Shown: positions 11,221-22,505 of the stretch, one piece after another
How positions within the stretch are numbered: position 1 is the stretch's first letter
How the letters are laid out: every line of letters begins with the position of its first letter
Assembly: GCA_024663395.1 (NCBI GenBank)
Contig: JANFAH010000033.1
Coordinates: 496,001 to 560,000 of the forward strand
DNA: 64,000 nucleotides
Direction of reading: 5' to 3'
From: Pisolithus tinctorius
Taxonomy: Eukaryota > Basidiomycota > Agaricomycetes > Boletales > Pisolithaceae
The notes under the pieces: model-generated
The model's database searches: none
Seen by the model: only the letters and a program-made list of their open reading frames with translations
What the model was told of the DNA's origin: nothing
Translations under genes and position numbers: made by a program

Positions 11221-12035
11221 CTAAAAAAACTTGTCTTGCTCCAGCTCTAAGCCACCCCAGCTCCATGACCAATCAGCCAGGATGATGCATTTATCGGAAA
11301 TTTCCCAGTACCTCATATAAGCTTTTACCTCATCTGAAGCTTCTGTACTCCACAGGACGAGAAGTTTCAACCTAGAACAGTTGGTAAGGATCTGCTTGAT
11401 AAGAGAAGCCTGGGTCCACTGGGTGCTGAGGCACACAGCCAGGTGAGTAAGGTGGTTGAGTTGCTCCAACCCGATGGTGGATCCCCAGAGTACCCACCCC
11501 TCTTTGATTTCCAAGTGCGTGAGTTGACAGAAGAATGCGACTGAGTGGAGAGAGAATGATGGGGAGTTGTCAAAAACTAAAGAAAGTGAAAGGGAGAGGG
11601 ATTTCAGGGGGAGAGTATTGAGCGTGTCGATAAGACAGTATGAACGTCCAGGAACGCATGGTACAATTTGCAGAATGAGATCTACCAGTCCACAGCACAG
11701 CTGAAGGATCTCAATGGCAGTACGAAGTTGAACAGCAGGCTTGATCCGCAAGAATTGGACAGATCTTGCTGCAAATTCTGGCCGAGACTGGAGAGACGAA
11801 AGGAAGTACAATGCCCATGCTTCTTCTGCTAAGATGACCTTCTCATAGAGAAAGTGTTCCGTCCTGCTCAACACTGTGAGCAAACTGTGAATCTTCATAG
11901 ATGATGATGCAAGAAAAAAGAAACTGACCATGTGTGAACTTTCCTGGCGACAAGCAAGGTGTATGGATCGTGTGTAGATAACATACTGATGTGGAAAATT
12001 CGCATTAGCAGCTCATTTGGAAGGGTTTGAGGCAT
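11221..12035 (-). CDS. F-box protein, two exons, apparently intact
   Basis: I read this as complement of 11221-11884 joined to 11929-12035, 256 residues. Exon 1 starts ATG at 12035 and encodes a short F-box (MPQTLPNELLMRIFHISML, then HDPYTLLVARKVHT). A 44-nt intron (11885-11928, GT to AG, with a pyrimidine-rich stretch) must be removed. Splicing gives in-frame VHTCLLTVLSRTEHF. Without it the F-box frame stops after 12 codons. Exon 2 is Leu-rich with repeats such as LTHLEIKEGW and LNHLTHLAVCL and ends in a stop at 11221. F-box proteins bind Skp1 and select targets for ubiquitin ligases. This large mushroom family usually has such degenerate Leu-rich tails. It lies beside the left end of the transposon complex and is the best candidate host gene here. 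Confidence 0.7.
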
Positions 12036-12495
12036 CGAACGATATCACTGGCTCCGGCCCACCCACCAGTGAGACTCCACTGACTGTATGAGAATGTGGA
12101 CCAGGAAAAACTGCTTGTCAGTTACACTGAAATGGCAGTAAGTGGGACTAACTGTGACTAGAGCGTTAGGGAGAGTTGGTGGATGCACGGCTATGACAGT
12201 CAAGAAGAAACAATTATCTTCGGAGTCTGGTCAAGACCTTGTTGGTCTACTCAAGGGTGGCTAGTCTAGGGCTGGACACAATTTTCAGACACCCACCACT
12301 CATGCAGCCTACCGTGATGCACTCGGAATCCATGAAATGCATTGTGACAGTATTATGCAGTGCCGGGATCTCACTCACTCTCTCATGCACCACTAGCATT
12401 CACCACTGTGAAGTGCCCTGTCATTTACAGTTCCCATGCTCTTCAACGTTGCAAGTGACAGCGAAGGGCCTTTATGTCATGTCTTAGACCTCAGT
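12036..12495. other. Upstream region of the F-box gene, no gene seen
   Basis: About 460 bases between the F-box start codon and the transposon complex. Short open frames on both strands have no recognisable content. It is richer in CpG than the transposon that follows, in line with being host DNA. Confidence 0.4.
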
Positions 12496-12502
12496 GCTCA
12501 GC
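12496..12502 (+). repeat. Candidate target duplication GCTCAGC, left side
   Basis: GCTCAGC immediately precedes CCCAG, the apparent left tip of element H. The same 7-mer in the same direction sits at 59686-59692, just after CTGGG, the right tip of element G. This suggests that the H plus G block entered as a unit. A 7-bp match at predicted positions is suggestive, not proof. Confidence 0.5.
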
Positions 12503-12507
12503 CCCAG

Positions 12508-12534
12508 CATCAGGAAATTAACAAAAGTCTTATT
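12508..12534 (+). repeat. Element H left terminal inverted repeat
   Basis: Begins CATCAGGAAATTAAC. Its reverse complement recurs at 43043-43069 with two differences. Confidence 0.75.
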
Positions 12535-12754
12535 CATACTTAAAACACACTTATGTCAGCTTAATGTACTTGTGACTGCTTGTGGTGCTGGGCTAAGCAT
12601 GCTGTGTTTGTTGAGAACATTAAGACAAAAGAGCCAACTATTTTGTTATCTCACATGTCTTATGGATCTTAGTGGTCTTACAGCTGTTTCAGTGTAGAGT
12701 TCCATAAGCTCAATAAATTCTAAAGTAAATCAAGTAGTGCAAGTTACAAAAGAA

Positions 12755-13115
12755 TTATGATGCCAGCTTGAACATGTGGTGGTCTGCAAAATGATTGACA
12801 TAGAATCTGCAGAATATGTCCAATGAATTGTGACAGTTGACATATGGTGGGACATACTTGTCCCAAGAAATTGGTAGGGGATGTGTGCTACAAATGATAC
12901 TGTCAATATGTATTACTGCAAGGTGTGAGCTGTCCTCCACAAAAGATGGTGCAACCATCCACATGCCTGTCAATTCATTGGGTTCATCAGCAATTCAATC
13001 AAACCAATGGATCAGTGTGTATGGGAATGTCTGGCCATTGGTATGAACAAAAGAGAAAAGACACAAAACTTGAGCAACATTCAGGCTGAGCATTCCTTCC
13101 TTCATATCATCTGTG
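12755..13115 (-). pseudogene. Plavaka transposase of element H, C-terminal part (beyond insertion A)
   Basis: This is the downstream end of the minus-strand transposase cut by element A. It reads MKEGMLSLNVAQVLCLFSFV, then QTFPYTLIHWFD, a TGA, IADEPNELTGMWMVAPSF, and ends HLAVIHIDSIICSTHPLPIS, YVNHFADHHMFK and a stop at 12755. The phrases match the conserved tail of Plavaka transposases, and the same region of a second copy is found at 62402-62985. The TGA sits where the family usually has Arg (WFxRIxxEP), consistent with CGA to TGA. Confidence 0.8.
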
Positions 13116-13834
13116 TGTTATGCCTGTATAGGGGCTTTTTCCTTTTTCACCCAAACTGCAAGGTCATGTGGGTCATGTGTGTCGTTGTCACATTGTTTGT
13201 CCTTGCCATGGTAGTCCTCAGTCTGTTGGCACCCAGAGCCTTCAGATCACCAGCAGTGGAGGTATTTCCAATGCCTACTGATGCTGCATATGCCCTCGTC
13301 ACTCTGACTCATAGCTGTGCCCACAGCTGATGGACAGTATTTCATTTATGTCCTGATCTCCCTTCTGTGTTCCTTTGACTTGTTTATATTGCTCATATGT
13401 TTACTTCCTAGTTCTGGTGTCTGGCTCCTCACTGTGCATTGATTGCACAGCTGGTATAGCCCTCACTTCATCCTTCCCCCACTCTGTCTGACACTGTGTG
13501 TTTCCTTTTCTGTTTGATTGTTTATTGCTGTGGATACTTACTGCCTTGACAGTGCGACTGGTATGGTACCCTATCAGTTACGTATAAATATGTGTGTACC
13601 ATACCTTGTATCCTCAGTTTTTCGATAGCTTGCAACTCAGCTGTTATCTTTGACTCATACTCTGTTCCCTCTCCATTGTGATCTCAGAAGAACTCGCCAG
13701 TAGAGGTAACCCTTGCCAGTACTTGTCAAAAACAAGTTGAGCCATAGGGGTTATGACAAGTTTGGCCCATAGACTCCCCCTCGTGCCACTCGTGACTAGT
13801 CCATTTGACGAAGTCACTTGGCTTGGGCATAACA
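13116..13834 (+). repeat. Element A 5' LTR
   Basis: 719 bp, TGTTATGCC to GGGCATAACA. A TATA-box-like TATAAATA stands at 13582-13589. It differs from the 3' LTR mostly by C/T and G/A changes. The sequence just after it (AAATCGAAAAACTC) has no canonical TGG primer-binding start. Confidence 0.93.
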
Positions 13835-14072
13835 AAATCGAAAAACTCTCGCAGCTTTCCAGGACTCATGACTGCTCGTCCTAGGGTTTTCTGAACTTCA
13901 ACAAACCCTTCCTTCAAATCAACTTGTTGCTCTACAGGCAGCCCTCGGGATTTAATAGATCACCTCCCTTGAGCTTGACCTTGTTACTCCCTTTGTGAAA
14001 AGTAACTCGGTCACCAAACCCAAATCACACTGACAGGTTTCCTTTGGGATATAATTCCTCCCTCAGTCTCTG

Positions 14073-15482
14073 TTGTCACTATCTGTAAAAGTGTCTTCAC
14101 CCTCTAAGAGTAAGCCTCCAGTTCCCCCTCACCCCATTTCTTTAGGTCTAGGAAGGAACCTGCCTTTGCCCCCTATCCCTTGTGGGCAACTCGGACCGTC
14201 TTACTCTGCCACAAACCCTTGTATTTCCTTTTTGTCATGTTATCACGAAGAAGAAGTCACTTTAAGTTCAGAAGAAGAAGAAGATTGGAAGTCTAGTTCT
14301 TCCCTTGGATCAGTCCTCAAAGAAGAACAGGAAGAAGCACAAACACCCATAATGTCCATGACCCAAGGTCACAGAGAGTCTGCCCTGGAAATGCCTCCCA
14401 AAATGTATACTGAGGAGGAGTTGAGGCAGAAAGTTGAAGATCAATGGTTGTTTATGGCAGAAGAGGCACATCGCCTCATCCACGAGACTGTTGACCCATT
14501 TCCCTCTAGCATGCCCACCAAAGAAATGTTGAAAAGATGGTACACTCAGAATTTCAGAAAGGACGTACTCCCAGAGCCATCCACTGGTGGTGGCAGTAAG
14601 GGGAAATCCAAGTATGATGATGATGACGATTACCACCCTTGCCCTCCTAACGGGGGTCGCAAGTTTAATGTTGGGCACCTGGGAGAATATGATGGAAGCC
14701 ACAATAGTCTTCAGATGTGGCTTACCCAAGTTGAAGGTTATCTCAACCTTAACAAACATGTTTACAACACTGAAGCTCTCAAGATCTCATTTGCTCTCAT
14801 GTATATGACAAAGGGGGCCACAGTCTCTTTCGCCAAAAATTATCAAAACGAGAACAAGCTTAATGACGGCTCCATTTACTACATGGATACCTTCCAGATG
14901 TTTGTTGAATGTCTCAAAGCTATGTTTGAGTCTGGCGATCAAACTACCCTTGCCATCCTTCATCTCTCAAGTATCGAACAAGGAAAACACAAACTTGAAG
15001 CCTACATCATGGAATTTACAGGCCTTGTCAACAAGGTGCAGTTGAAGGATGAGTCCTGTGAAGCAGGAATCTTCTTTGGAAAAGGTCTCTCAAAGGAATA
15101 CTGAGACTGGATCCTCAACAGCGGCTGTGCCCCTATTACCATTTTGGAATGGATCAAGGTTGTGGGAGAAGTGCAAACTGCTATTGCCACCAAACATATC
15201 CTAGAAGGGAAGGAGTCTCAGTATGAAAGGAAGTATGTTCATTTCTGAAGTAATAACCAAGACCCCAATGCTATGGATGTTGATAAGTGAAAGAAGAACA
15301 TCCGGAGGTCTGCTGCTGATGTCACATGTTTTAATTGTAACAAGAAGGGTCACTACAAGAGTGACTGCAAAGCCAAACAACTCACTGGAGTTCACATTGT
15401 GGTTTCCAAGGATGGAAGCAAAACTGCCTATGTAGGCAATAGGGAAGCGAATGATGAAGAAAAGAAGTTGTTGGGTTTTTAA
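14073..15482 (+). pseudogene. Element A gag, three premature TGA codons
   Basis: Gag forms the particle and binds the RNA. The first 343 codons are open and contain the capsid-type domain (HNSLQMWLTQVEGYLNLN, then LAILHLSSIEQGKHKLEAYI). In-frame TGA codons lie at 15102-15104, 15246-15248 and 15288-15290. The frame continues to a CCHC zinc knuckle CFNCNKKGHYKSDC (15327-15368) and stops at TAA 15480-15482. That stop is embedded in GGGTTTTTAAAG, a slippery run that would move ribosomes to the -1 pol frame. No convincing ATG is seen; the open frame is entered at a TTG. All three internal stops are TGA, as expected from C-to-T change of CGA or G-to-A change of TGG. Confidence 0.85.
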
Positions 15483-17039
15483 AGAGGACTGCTGAACCAA
15501 TTCCTGCATCAGTCAGTCCGGTTTCTGTGTTGTCAGCTAAATGTACTTCTATAGATGACAAATCCAATATGCAAATCTGTTCTCCTCTTGGACTCATTAT
15601 CCTACCCAACTTCAAGGCAGGAATATGGGCCTGTATTGACTCAGGTGCAGAGGTTTCCTTAATTTCCGAACAAATGGTAAACAAGTTGAAGATACCAACG
15701 TACCATGTATCAAGCAAGTTCAAAACTACCTCATTTACTGGGAAAGATGAAGAGTGGGTGACACACAAGTGCACCCTGAAGATGGAAATCAAGGAACATG
15801 TCGTTCGGGTCAAATGCTATGTAGGGCCACTTGTTGGAAAGGAACATGTACTTTTGGGAATGCTGTTCCTAAAAGAGTTCAAACCCCACATGAACTGGGA
15901 AACCGGTAAGATCACATGCTGGGATGATGGTTTCATGTATCTGGAAAAAGCTAATGTTAAGGAAGTCTCCATCGAGGAGCAACCTTCCAAGAAGTCAGAA
16001 GTGTTTATTAATAAAACTACTTTATCCACAGAACTAGAAGCCACACAAGCTTCGACCAAGGAAGAGGTCCATCTTCCAGAGTGATATAAGGAATTCGCCA
16101 AGGTCTTTGCAGAAGACGATATCCCGCTGCCAAAACATCGTCCTGGGCTTGATCACAAAATATGCCTGAAGGATGATTTTAAACCCAAGAAAGCAATGGT
16201 ATATCCGATGTCTCCTGATGAACTAAAAATCCTAGATGAATTCCTTGACAAAAATTTAAAATGCAAAAAGATTCAACCATCCACCTCACCTCAAGTGGCA
16301 CTGGTGTTCTTTGTCGCCAAGAAGGATGGAAAGAAGCAACTAATCCAAGACTATTGCTACCTCAATTCCTTTACCATCCAAGATGTGCATCCACTACCAA
16401 ATGCGCAGGCACTGTTCAATGAGTTGGTCAAATCAAAATATTAAGCTAAATTTGATATTCGATGGGGGTTTACTAACCTTCGAGTAAAAGAAGGAGACAA
16501 GTGGAAGGGGGCGTTCATAACCCCCAGAGGGCTGTTTGAACCCACAGTAATGTTCTTCAGCCAGTGTAACTCACCTCCCTCTTTTCAAAGGTATATGGAC
16601 AAAACTTTTGAATCTCAACGAGGAAAGCAAGTAGGGTACATGGACGACGACATTGTCCATGCAAAGACTATCGAAGAACTCCGGAAACATGTAACAGAGT
16701 TCCTGAAAATCTGTGAAAAGGAAGAACTTTGCCTCAAGATCAGCAAGTGCTGCTTCGAAGCTGAAGAAGTGGAGTTCCTCAGAATGATAATCGGAAAAGG
16801 GTGTATGGAGACTTTGCTGACAAAGACTGACACCATTAGTATGTGGGAGGCCCCTGAAAATCTTATGGGTCTTCATAGATTCCTCAGATTCTGCAATTTC
16901 TACCAGAAGTTCATCCCTTCTTTCTCAAGCATTGCATGCCTGCTCCATGACCTTACCAAGAAAGGCGTGTCATATCAATGGGCCCCTGAGCGAGTGGCCA
17001 CTTTTGAAAGACTAAAAACTTTGTTATGTTTGTCTCCAG
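15476..17039 (+). pseudogene. Element A pol, first part: protease and reverse transcriptase
   Basis: Entered by -1 shift at the gag stop (FLKRTAEPIPAS). The protease carries the active-site ACIDSGAEVSLIS and the flap-following VLLGMLFL. After a TGA at 16082-16084 the RT follows with KHRPGLDHKI, VFFVAKKDGKKQLIQDY, a TAA at 16442-16444, GAFITPRGLFEP and the catalytic box YMDD (about 16639). The thumb follows with LHRFLRFCNFYQKFIPSFS. The frame is cut at PV by repeat D1 and resumes at 18891. The two stops inactivate it. Confidence 0.88.
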
Positions 17040-18890
17040 TGTCGCACACCAAAGGTGTTGTGGACATGGTTACAGCTGACTCTGCCTAACTCGTTGACGA
17101 GTCGCACACAATGCCCAAGCATGCAGATGAAGACTAAAGGCCTCATGCGTAGAAAGACTGTTGGATGTTAACAGTCATCCTTTGCACAAGAACGAGTTGT
17201 CAGTGCTAAAGAGAAAAGAGGAAGCGAGTTAAGCGCGCATTAAAGGTTTTTAGCGCCCATGTACGGCATTCCGGTTTTTGTCGTATCTCCACCATTTCCA
17301 AAGATATCGACTCCATTCCCATGCTCGCTTAAAGTGCTCAGCCCCACGATTCTTCCTTCCAAATTTGGAGAGGATCCTCGCACCCTACGCATTTCTACAG
17401 CACTCCATCCATCAGACGCTCATTTCACTAAGTCCATCAATCATGGCCACCTCTTTGTCAATCATCTCACTTGTCTCATTTGCCAGAGACAATGGCTACG
17501 TATATCTGCCAGGCATTCCCACCAGCTTCCGTCCTGAAGCCCCCTGGTTCATCCCATCGTTGTCAGCCCCATCCCATCCCATGCAGCTTGGACAGCGTGT
17601 TCTCCTTGTCAGTATGACTTCCAGAAGGACGTTCTTTGGTCACCTCAGGTCTGTCACTCGGTTAGAAAGGTCTTATGTGGTCGTTTCAGTCTCCCCTCTT
17701 GATGAAGCATATGGATCATTCCTCCCTGCTCCCTGCACCGTCTTTATTCCAATCTCGTCCATCATTCTTCCCGCATTGCGACAGCTGCAGTATGGTCTAC
17801 TGTCCTCCAGCCTCCCTGATCGCATTCATGACGAGTATGACATGCATCTTGCCTTCTTACTGCAAGATCCAGCAGAAGACGTCCCCCCTTCTCCTCCTCC
17901 TCCATCAGAGCCCCGTTCATGAAGTTTTTGTTAACTTCGCTGAGAGGATGGAAGGGTGGGAGATGTGGTCGCGTATGCTCTCATTGCCCCACAGACCCCC
18001 AATGCCCTAGCCCCCTTTGACACCTGACTCATGCCCTTCAATTCTGGAATTAATACTTCCTTGTCTGGAAACACCATCCATCTGTCATGCCATCTTTGGA
18101 TCTAGAGATGTCTCCGCCGAGATCTAACTTGCATCGCCACCCCCTAATGTGATATCAGTGTGCTTACTCAGTTTCTGATTCTGTTTGACTCGTTTTGTGA
18201 TATTTTGACTATCCTTGACTCATTCGTTGCCAATACTTACCAATCCTCCTTGCTTGCTTACTTTTCATTTCTTGCTTACTCATCATGATTACTCAGTCCT
18301 TACTCATTACTTACCAAGTGTTTGTGCCCTGTTTGTCACAAGCTGTGCTCCCCCCACAGTATATAAACCCCCATGTACTTAGCTACCCACAATCAATCAA
18401 GAAGTCACTCAGAAGTCAGCTCAGCTCAGCATATCTTGTCGTCGACAGTTGAGGCTCATTCGGAAGAGTCTATCTGTCTTCATTCATATCATTGGTAGTT
18501 GAGGCTCCATCAAGGGTCTATCTACCTTCATTCATTCATCTGAAGTATCATCTGTGCTCTGTCAGCACACCTGCTTAGTCATCCATTCACTCCTGTGTAA
18601 CTTGTCATCGACTTGCGCCAGGAGCATATTCTATCAAAAGTCCATTACCCCCAAGTACTTTCGGCTGAACACCTTCACTCTGTTCAGCATCCCCTTCCCA
18701 ATCATCGTCCATTCGTCTTCTCCTGCGTAACTCGTCGACGACTTGCGCCAGGAGCACCTCCACTTGAAGTCTTCCCCACATTCAGGTTTCTGCCCTCCAG
18801 GTTCCGCGGAGGTAAACCACCACTCGCACATATTTGTCTTTTGTGTTGGATTTGTTTGGTTTATACCAGCATTCCACACTTTGACTCACA
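17040..18890 (+). repeat. LTR-like repeat D, copy D1 (probable solo LTR)
   Basis: 1851 bp beginning TGTCGCACACC and ending TTTGACTCACA, inserted in pol of element A. It has a promoter-like TATATAAA at 18360-18367 and no transposon protein. Two relatives exist in the window: D2 (22506-24366, same direction) and the split copy at 47622-57026 (opposite direction). TG...CA ends and a core promoter favour a solo LTR. The flanks (CCAG and CTGG) do not form a clean duplication. Confidence 0.75.
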
Positions 18891-20002
18891 CTGGTCCTCA
18901 CAATCCCTGACTTCTCCAAACCTTTTGCACTTTTCACTGACACTTCAAAACTCGGAACAGGTGCCATGCTCACCCAAAAGGGCTTGGACAACGAGTGGCA
19001 CCCCTGTTCCTATCTTTTGCAGTCATTGGTCAGTGTGGAACAGCGCTACCAGGTCTATGACTTGGAGATGTTGGCAGTCATATGGGCACTCAAAGCCTTT
19101 TGCCCATATCTACTTTCACTGGTTGAACCGACCATTGTTTTTACAGATCATAAAAACCTCAAATATTACTGGGAACCTCAGCAGCTCACCCCACGTCAAG
19201 CATGCTGGGCTGCTACTATCCAGTCCTACCCTATTCAGTTCTCGTGGCAGGCTGGCCGCCTTCAGGTCCCTGCCGATACTCTTTCCCATAGAAATTCTTC
19301 AGAGGAGCCTGCCCCAGTGGCCACAGTTCTCCCGGAGAACCTTTGGCTTTCAGAGGGGGTGGACCCTTCAAAACCACAAATTCAACTTGTTTCCCCGTTA
19401 TTTTTGCTTACAAAAATTCAAAAACAGTTAAAAATAAATCGACTAGCAAGGATCAGTCATCTTCCTGCTTGTGTTAACTGCTCAAAAACCAAGCCTTACT
19501 CTCGCCCACTTGAGGAATCTGCAAAGGAGAGTTTGGCCTCCAAAGCTCACCCCACAAGGGAACCCATAAAAGGAGCTTGAGGGGTTTACACCATCTCAAC
19601 TGACCTGTATGAACGTGTCAAGAATGATATGTCAAAAGGTTCAACGGGCCCAGAGCCAAGTGACAATATAACCATAGCAGAAGACGGAACAAAATGATTC
19701 AGAACTACTTGCTTGTATATCCCACCTGAGGATCGCCACCACTGCATGCATTCCTATCATGATCATGAGTCCACTGGACACCCTGGACAAAAAGCAATGT
19801 TCACTAAAATGAGAAAGGAAGTATGGTGGGAAGGTATGGGAAAAGACATCAAGACTTATGTCGCAGGATGCCCTGCATGTCAAACTACCAAGGTCGTCAT
19901 GCATCCACCCACACCCCCAGTTACTCCCCACACTACTCCTAAAACCACCTTCCTGTTCCAGCAGGTGTCAATGGATCTCATTACCGATCTCCCAGTCTCA
20001 GG
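18891..20002 (+). pseudogene. Element A pol, second part: RNase H and integrase zinc domain
   Basis: Resumes LTIPDFSKPFALFTDTSKLG, with the first RNase H aspartate in FTDTS, then EMLAVIWALKAF and IVFTDHKNLKYY. A stop at 19578-19580 and another TGA near 19694 break the frame before the integrase HHCC domain. That domain reads HHCMHSYHDHESTGHPG, WWEGMGKDIKTYVAGCPACQ and the start of the core at DLITDLPVSG. The frame is cut by element B at the AGAAC target site and continues at 34119. Confidence 0.85.
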
Positions 20003-20007
20003 AGAAC
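20003..20007 (+). repeat. Element B target-site duplication AGAAC, left
   Basis: AGAAC precedes TGTTACGC at 20008, and the same 5-mer follows ATAACA at 34114-34118. Deleting B and one copy restores the integrase reading of element A. Confidence 0.95.
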
Positions 20008-20676
20008 TGTTACGCTGCGCTCACATGTTCCCCTTTTGCAGACGCTTATGTACTCCGCTCGCGCCCGCTCCCGCCTCTGGAGGCGTTCCGCTTACCCGCA
20101 AGCCACTGTCTACGCAGTTGGACTTGCGTTCTGTATGTTTCCCTTTTCTCTGTTTCCTCTTTTGGTTGACTCCTGTCAACCCCGCGTTGTACTATATCCG
20201 GACGTTACGTCCGCTTCCCCTTCCCTCCATGATCCGCTGGTGGCCCTGATCCACACGGTCACGTGACGCGTTCACCCCAGGTGAACGCTCCACCCTATTT
20301 CACATATACGCGGTTAACCCTCTGTTTATCCCCTCTCGCATAGCTGTTTACCCCTGCGCCCGCATCGCAATGACTCCATCTTGCCTTGTTCGGACTCGGG
20401 TGAGCGACTGTACGAGTATTCGAATGTTTGGCCCGCAGTACTGTACATGCGTATATAAACCCGCATGTATCGTACTTGCCCCTCATTTGAAATCTACTTT
20501 GCAACCACCCTTAGCTCTGCACGCTGTACCAACAAGGACTCGCCAGTACGACTTCGGTTGGCCAAGACTAGTGTTCCGCCGCTAGTGAAGTTAAATTACG
20601 CGCCACTCTCGCGCAGTCACGTGCCTGTGCTTCATCGCACTTGATTCGTGGCACGATACGAGTCGTCGGCATAACA
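20008..20676 (+). repeat. Element B 5' LTR
   Basis: 669 bp, TGTTACGCTGCG to CGTCGGCATAACA. TATATAAA at 20452-20459 is the likely promoter. GAAGATTTCGAATCACCC follows, without a canonical TGG primer-binding start. Confidence 0.95.
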
Positions 20677-20859
20677 GAAGATTTCGAATCACCCGGACAC
20701 ATCAAAGCCCGGACTACTCTTCAGATACCTGTGGACTGGAATCCTTGCTAGGCAAAATAGCCTGCAAAACGTCCACCTCCCGCCACTTCATCAGGAACCA
20801 CTGGTTTAATATCAGTGAGCTAGCCCCTAACTCTCGGCACTAACTTCCCCTTCATCAAC

Positions 20860-22344
20860 GTGTCTTCGCACCGCCAAGAAGAAGGAAGTCGGAGGCCTCC
20901 ATCAGCAGCCTCCTCGTTCAAACCTCCCGTACCGTCTCAAAAAGGAAAAGAAGTCCTCCAAGCGAGGCCACTTATTCGTCACCCTTCGGTTGACACCCCT
21001 AAACCCTGTATAGGTCTAGAAGACCCGCCAGTAAGGCCCCAACTTGGGCAAGCGGCAGAATCGACCTCACCAGTTAACTTCACTTCGTATCGAAACCCGG
21101 AGCCTCTCGGCTCAGACTTAGCTGAAACCCAAGGGCCAGCCGAACCAGCGGACCCCTTACCATCTGACTCATCTACCGATATCTACATACCAGCTTCTGC
21201 TGACCCAATGGCAGAAGAACTCGCCCACCAAACCTCTGGACTTTCACTCCAGGTCCCCTTCGCCGGACAGAGTAGGGTAACCCCCGAAATGGCCGCGAAG
21301 TTCTACCAATCGCTCTTCAACCGAGATGTGGAAAAGCCTAAAGGCCCTCCCCGAGGATCCATGGAGAAAGGAAAGGATCACGACTCTAGGGGGAGCGGAC
21401 TGAAAGAAATCGGCTTGAACAAGCCCTTCTCGTATAGCAGAGCCCACCAGGACTTCTCTGCCTGGTTAAGCAGCGTCAAACTCTACCTAGCCACTAACGA
21501 ACACATCTACTGTGAAGACCAGTCCAAGATCGCCTTCGCCCTTTCTTACATGGGCAGTGGCTCGGCTCACGCCTTCGCCGAAGCCTATGTCAATGAAAAT
21601 ACCACTACACTCGGCGACCTCAGGATCTTCAATGGATGGGATGAGTTTGTCGCGAAACTAAAGGAAACCTTCCAAGTAGGAGACGCCAAAGCGACCGCGC
21701 TAATCTACCTATCAGCCATCCGTCAAGGGGACCGCTCCCTCGACGAATATATCGCCGACTTCCGCAACTGCCTCAACAAGGCCCAGATCTCTACCAAGGA
21801 TACCACCGCTGCGGTGTTCTTCGGCAAGGGCCTCAATGAGGAGGTTAACAAGTGGATCCTTATGTCAGGCCCCAAACCCAACACAGTGGAAGACTGGATC
21901 CGCCAAGCTACGTCGGCGCGTGCGGCCATGGCTACACTCAAAGTCTTCTCCGGGAAGGCGACCTTCCAGGACCGCTCCTATTTATGGAAACAGGAGCAAA
22001 CTACTCACGGATCAAAATCGTCTTCTTCATTTCCGAAAACTCCGTACCGAGACCCTTATGCCATGGATGTTGATCGGAAGTCCAAGGTCCAATCACAGAG
22101 CGAAGCTCCTACCTGTTATGGATGTGGTAAGACAGGACATATGAAGTCTAAATGTCCCTCGTCCGCAACAAACAGTAAGTCTTCCTCGGCCCAGAAATTC
22201 CGCACTCGCATCCTGGCAATGCTCGAGGAGTTCGACAAAGGTTCTGAAGAAGAAGAAGAAGATCCGGAACCAACCAGCAACTACTGTGGGGAGAATGACG
22301 AACCCACGGATGACGGAGGACCGAAAGGTCAACCGGATTTTTGA
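20860..22344 (+). CDS. Element B gag polyprotein
   Basis: About 494 residues, open throughout. The N-terminal 150 residues are Pro/Ser-rich and disordered-looking. The capsid-type domain follows (FSAWLSSVKLYLATNEHIYC, FQVGDAKATALIYLSAIRQG, LDEYIADFRNCLNKAQ, VFFGKGLNEEVNKWI). A CCHC knuckle CYGCGKTGHMKSKC sits at residues 419-432, then an acidic tail (EEFDKGSEEEEEDPE). The frame is entered at GTG 20860 with no good ATG nearby, so the true start is uncertain. The TGA stop at 22342-22344 lies in GGATTTTTGAAAGG, the same sequence as in element E, placing pol in the -1 frame. Confidence 0.85.
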   Translation: MSSHRQEEGSRRPPSAASSFKPPVPSQKGKEVLQARPLIRHPSVDTPKPCIGLEDPPVRPQLGQAAESTSPVNFTSYRNPEPLGSDLAETQGPAEPADPLPSDSSTDIYIPASADPMAEELAHQTSGLSLQVPFAGQSRVTPEMAAKFYQSLFNRDVEKPKGPPRGSMEKGKDHDSRGSGLKEIGLNKPFSYSRAHQDFSAWLSSVKLYLATNEHIYCEDQSKIAFALSYMGSGSAHAFAEAYVNENTTTLGDLRIFNGWDEFVAKLKETFQVGDAKATALIYLSAIRQGDRSLDEYIADFRNCLNKAQISTKDTTAAVFFGKGLNEEVNKWILMSGPKPNTVEDWIRQATSARAAMATLKVFSGKATFQDRSYLWKQEQTTHGSKSSSSFPKTPYRDPYAMDVDRKSKVQSQSEAPTCYGCGKTGHMKSKCPSSATNSKSSSAQKFRTRILAMLEEFDKGSEEEEEDPEPTSNYCGENDEPTDDGGPKGQPDF

Positions 22345-22505
22345 AAGGCTCTCCTGGTGTAGCGTCAGGAAGGGAGCCCATAGTATCGCGGAAGGTAGAG
22401 GCTAAGATAGAGACCGAGAAAATGTACGATTACGAACAAGATATGTCAATCACTTCTATCGCCGGTTTCGCTTACCTCGTTGACCGTCAAAACGCTACCG
22501 TCCGA
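22340..22505 (+). pseudogene. Element B pol, N-terminal stub
   Basis: The -1 frame after the slippery run reads LKGSPGVASGREPI, KVEAKIETEKMYDYEQDMSI and AGFAYLVDRQNATVR, then breaks off at the left edge of D2. This would be the segment before protease. No catalytic motif remains. Confidence 0.7.

Noticed and set aside
10669..11224. 180-codon plus-strand frame
   Set aside because: The homology to the inverted exon copy runs in different frames of this stretch, so the long frame is fortuitous.
12496..12514. Alternative parsing with CCCCAG tips and a CTCAG duplication
   Set aside because: Equally readable but shorter. I kept the longer direct repeat GCTCAGC and lowered the confidence accordingly.
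14310..14759. 149-codon minus-strand frame within element A gag
   Set aside because: Exactly antisense to the capsid-like domain, with hydrophobic random-looking content.
17278..17922. 214-codon frame in D1 (and 185-codon frame in D2)
   Set aside because: Conserved between D copies only because the DNA is. The Ser/Pro-rich content has no domain, lies upstream of the TATA box and is broken in the third copy. Part of an LTR, not a gene.
17031..18900. D as a DNA transposon with CCAGTGT/ACACTGG inverted ends
   Set aside because: Seen at D1 only. The D3/4 copy is flanked differently and shows a CCAG duplication outside TG...CA ends, which fits an LTR better.
20677..20700. tRNA-type primer binding site after the element B LTR
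   Set aside because: The sequence contains TTCGAATC, like a tRNA T-loop arm, but lacks the TGG expected opposite the tRNA CCA end. Elements A and E show unrelated sequences there, so no primer can be assigned.
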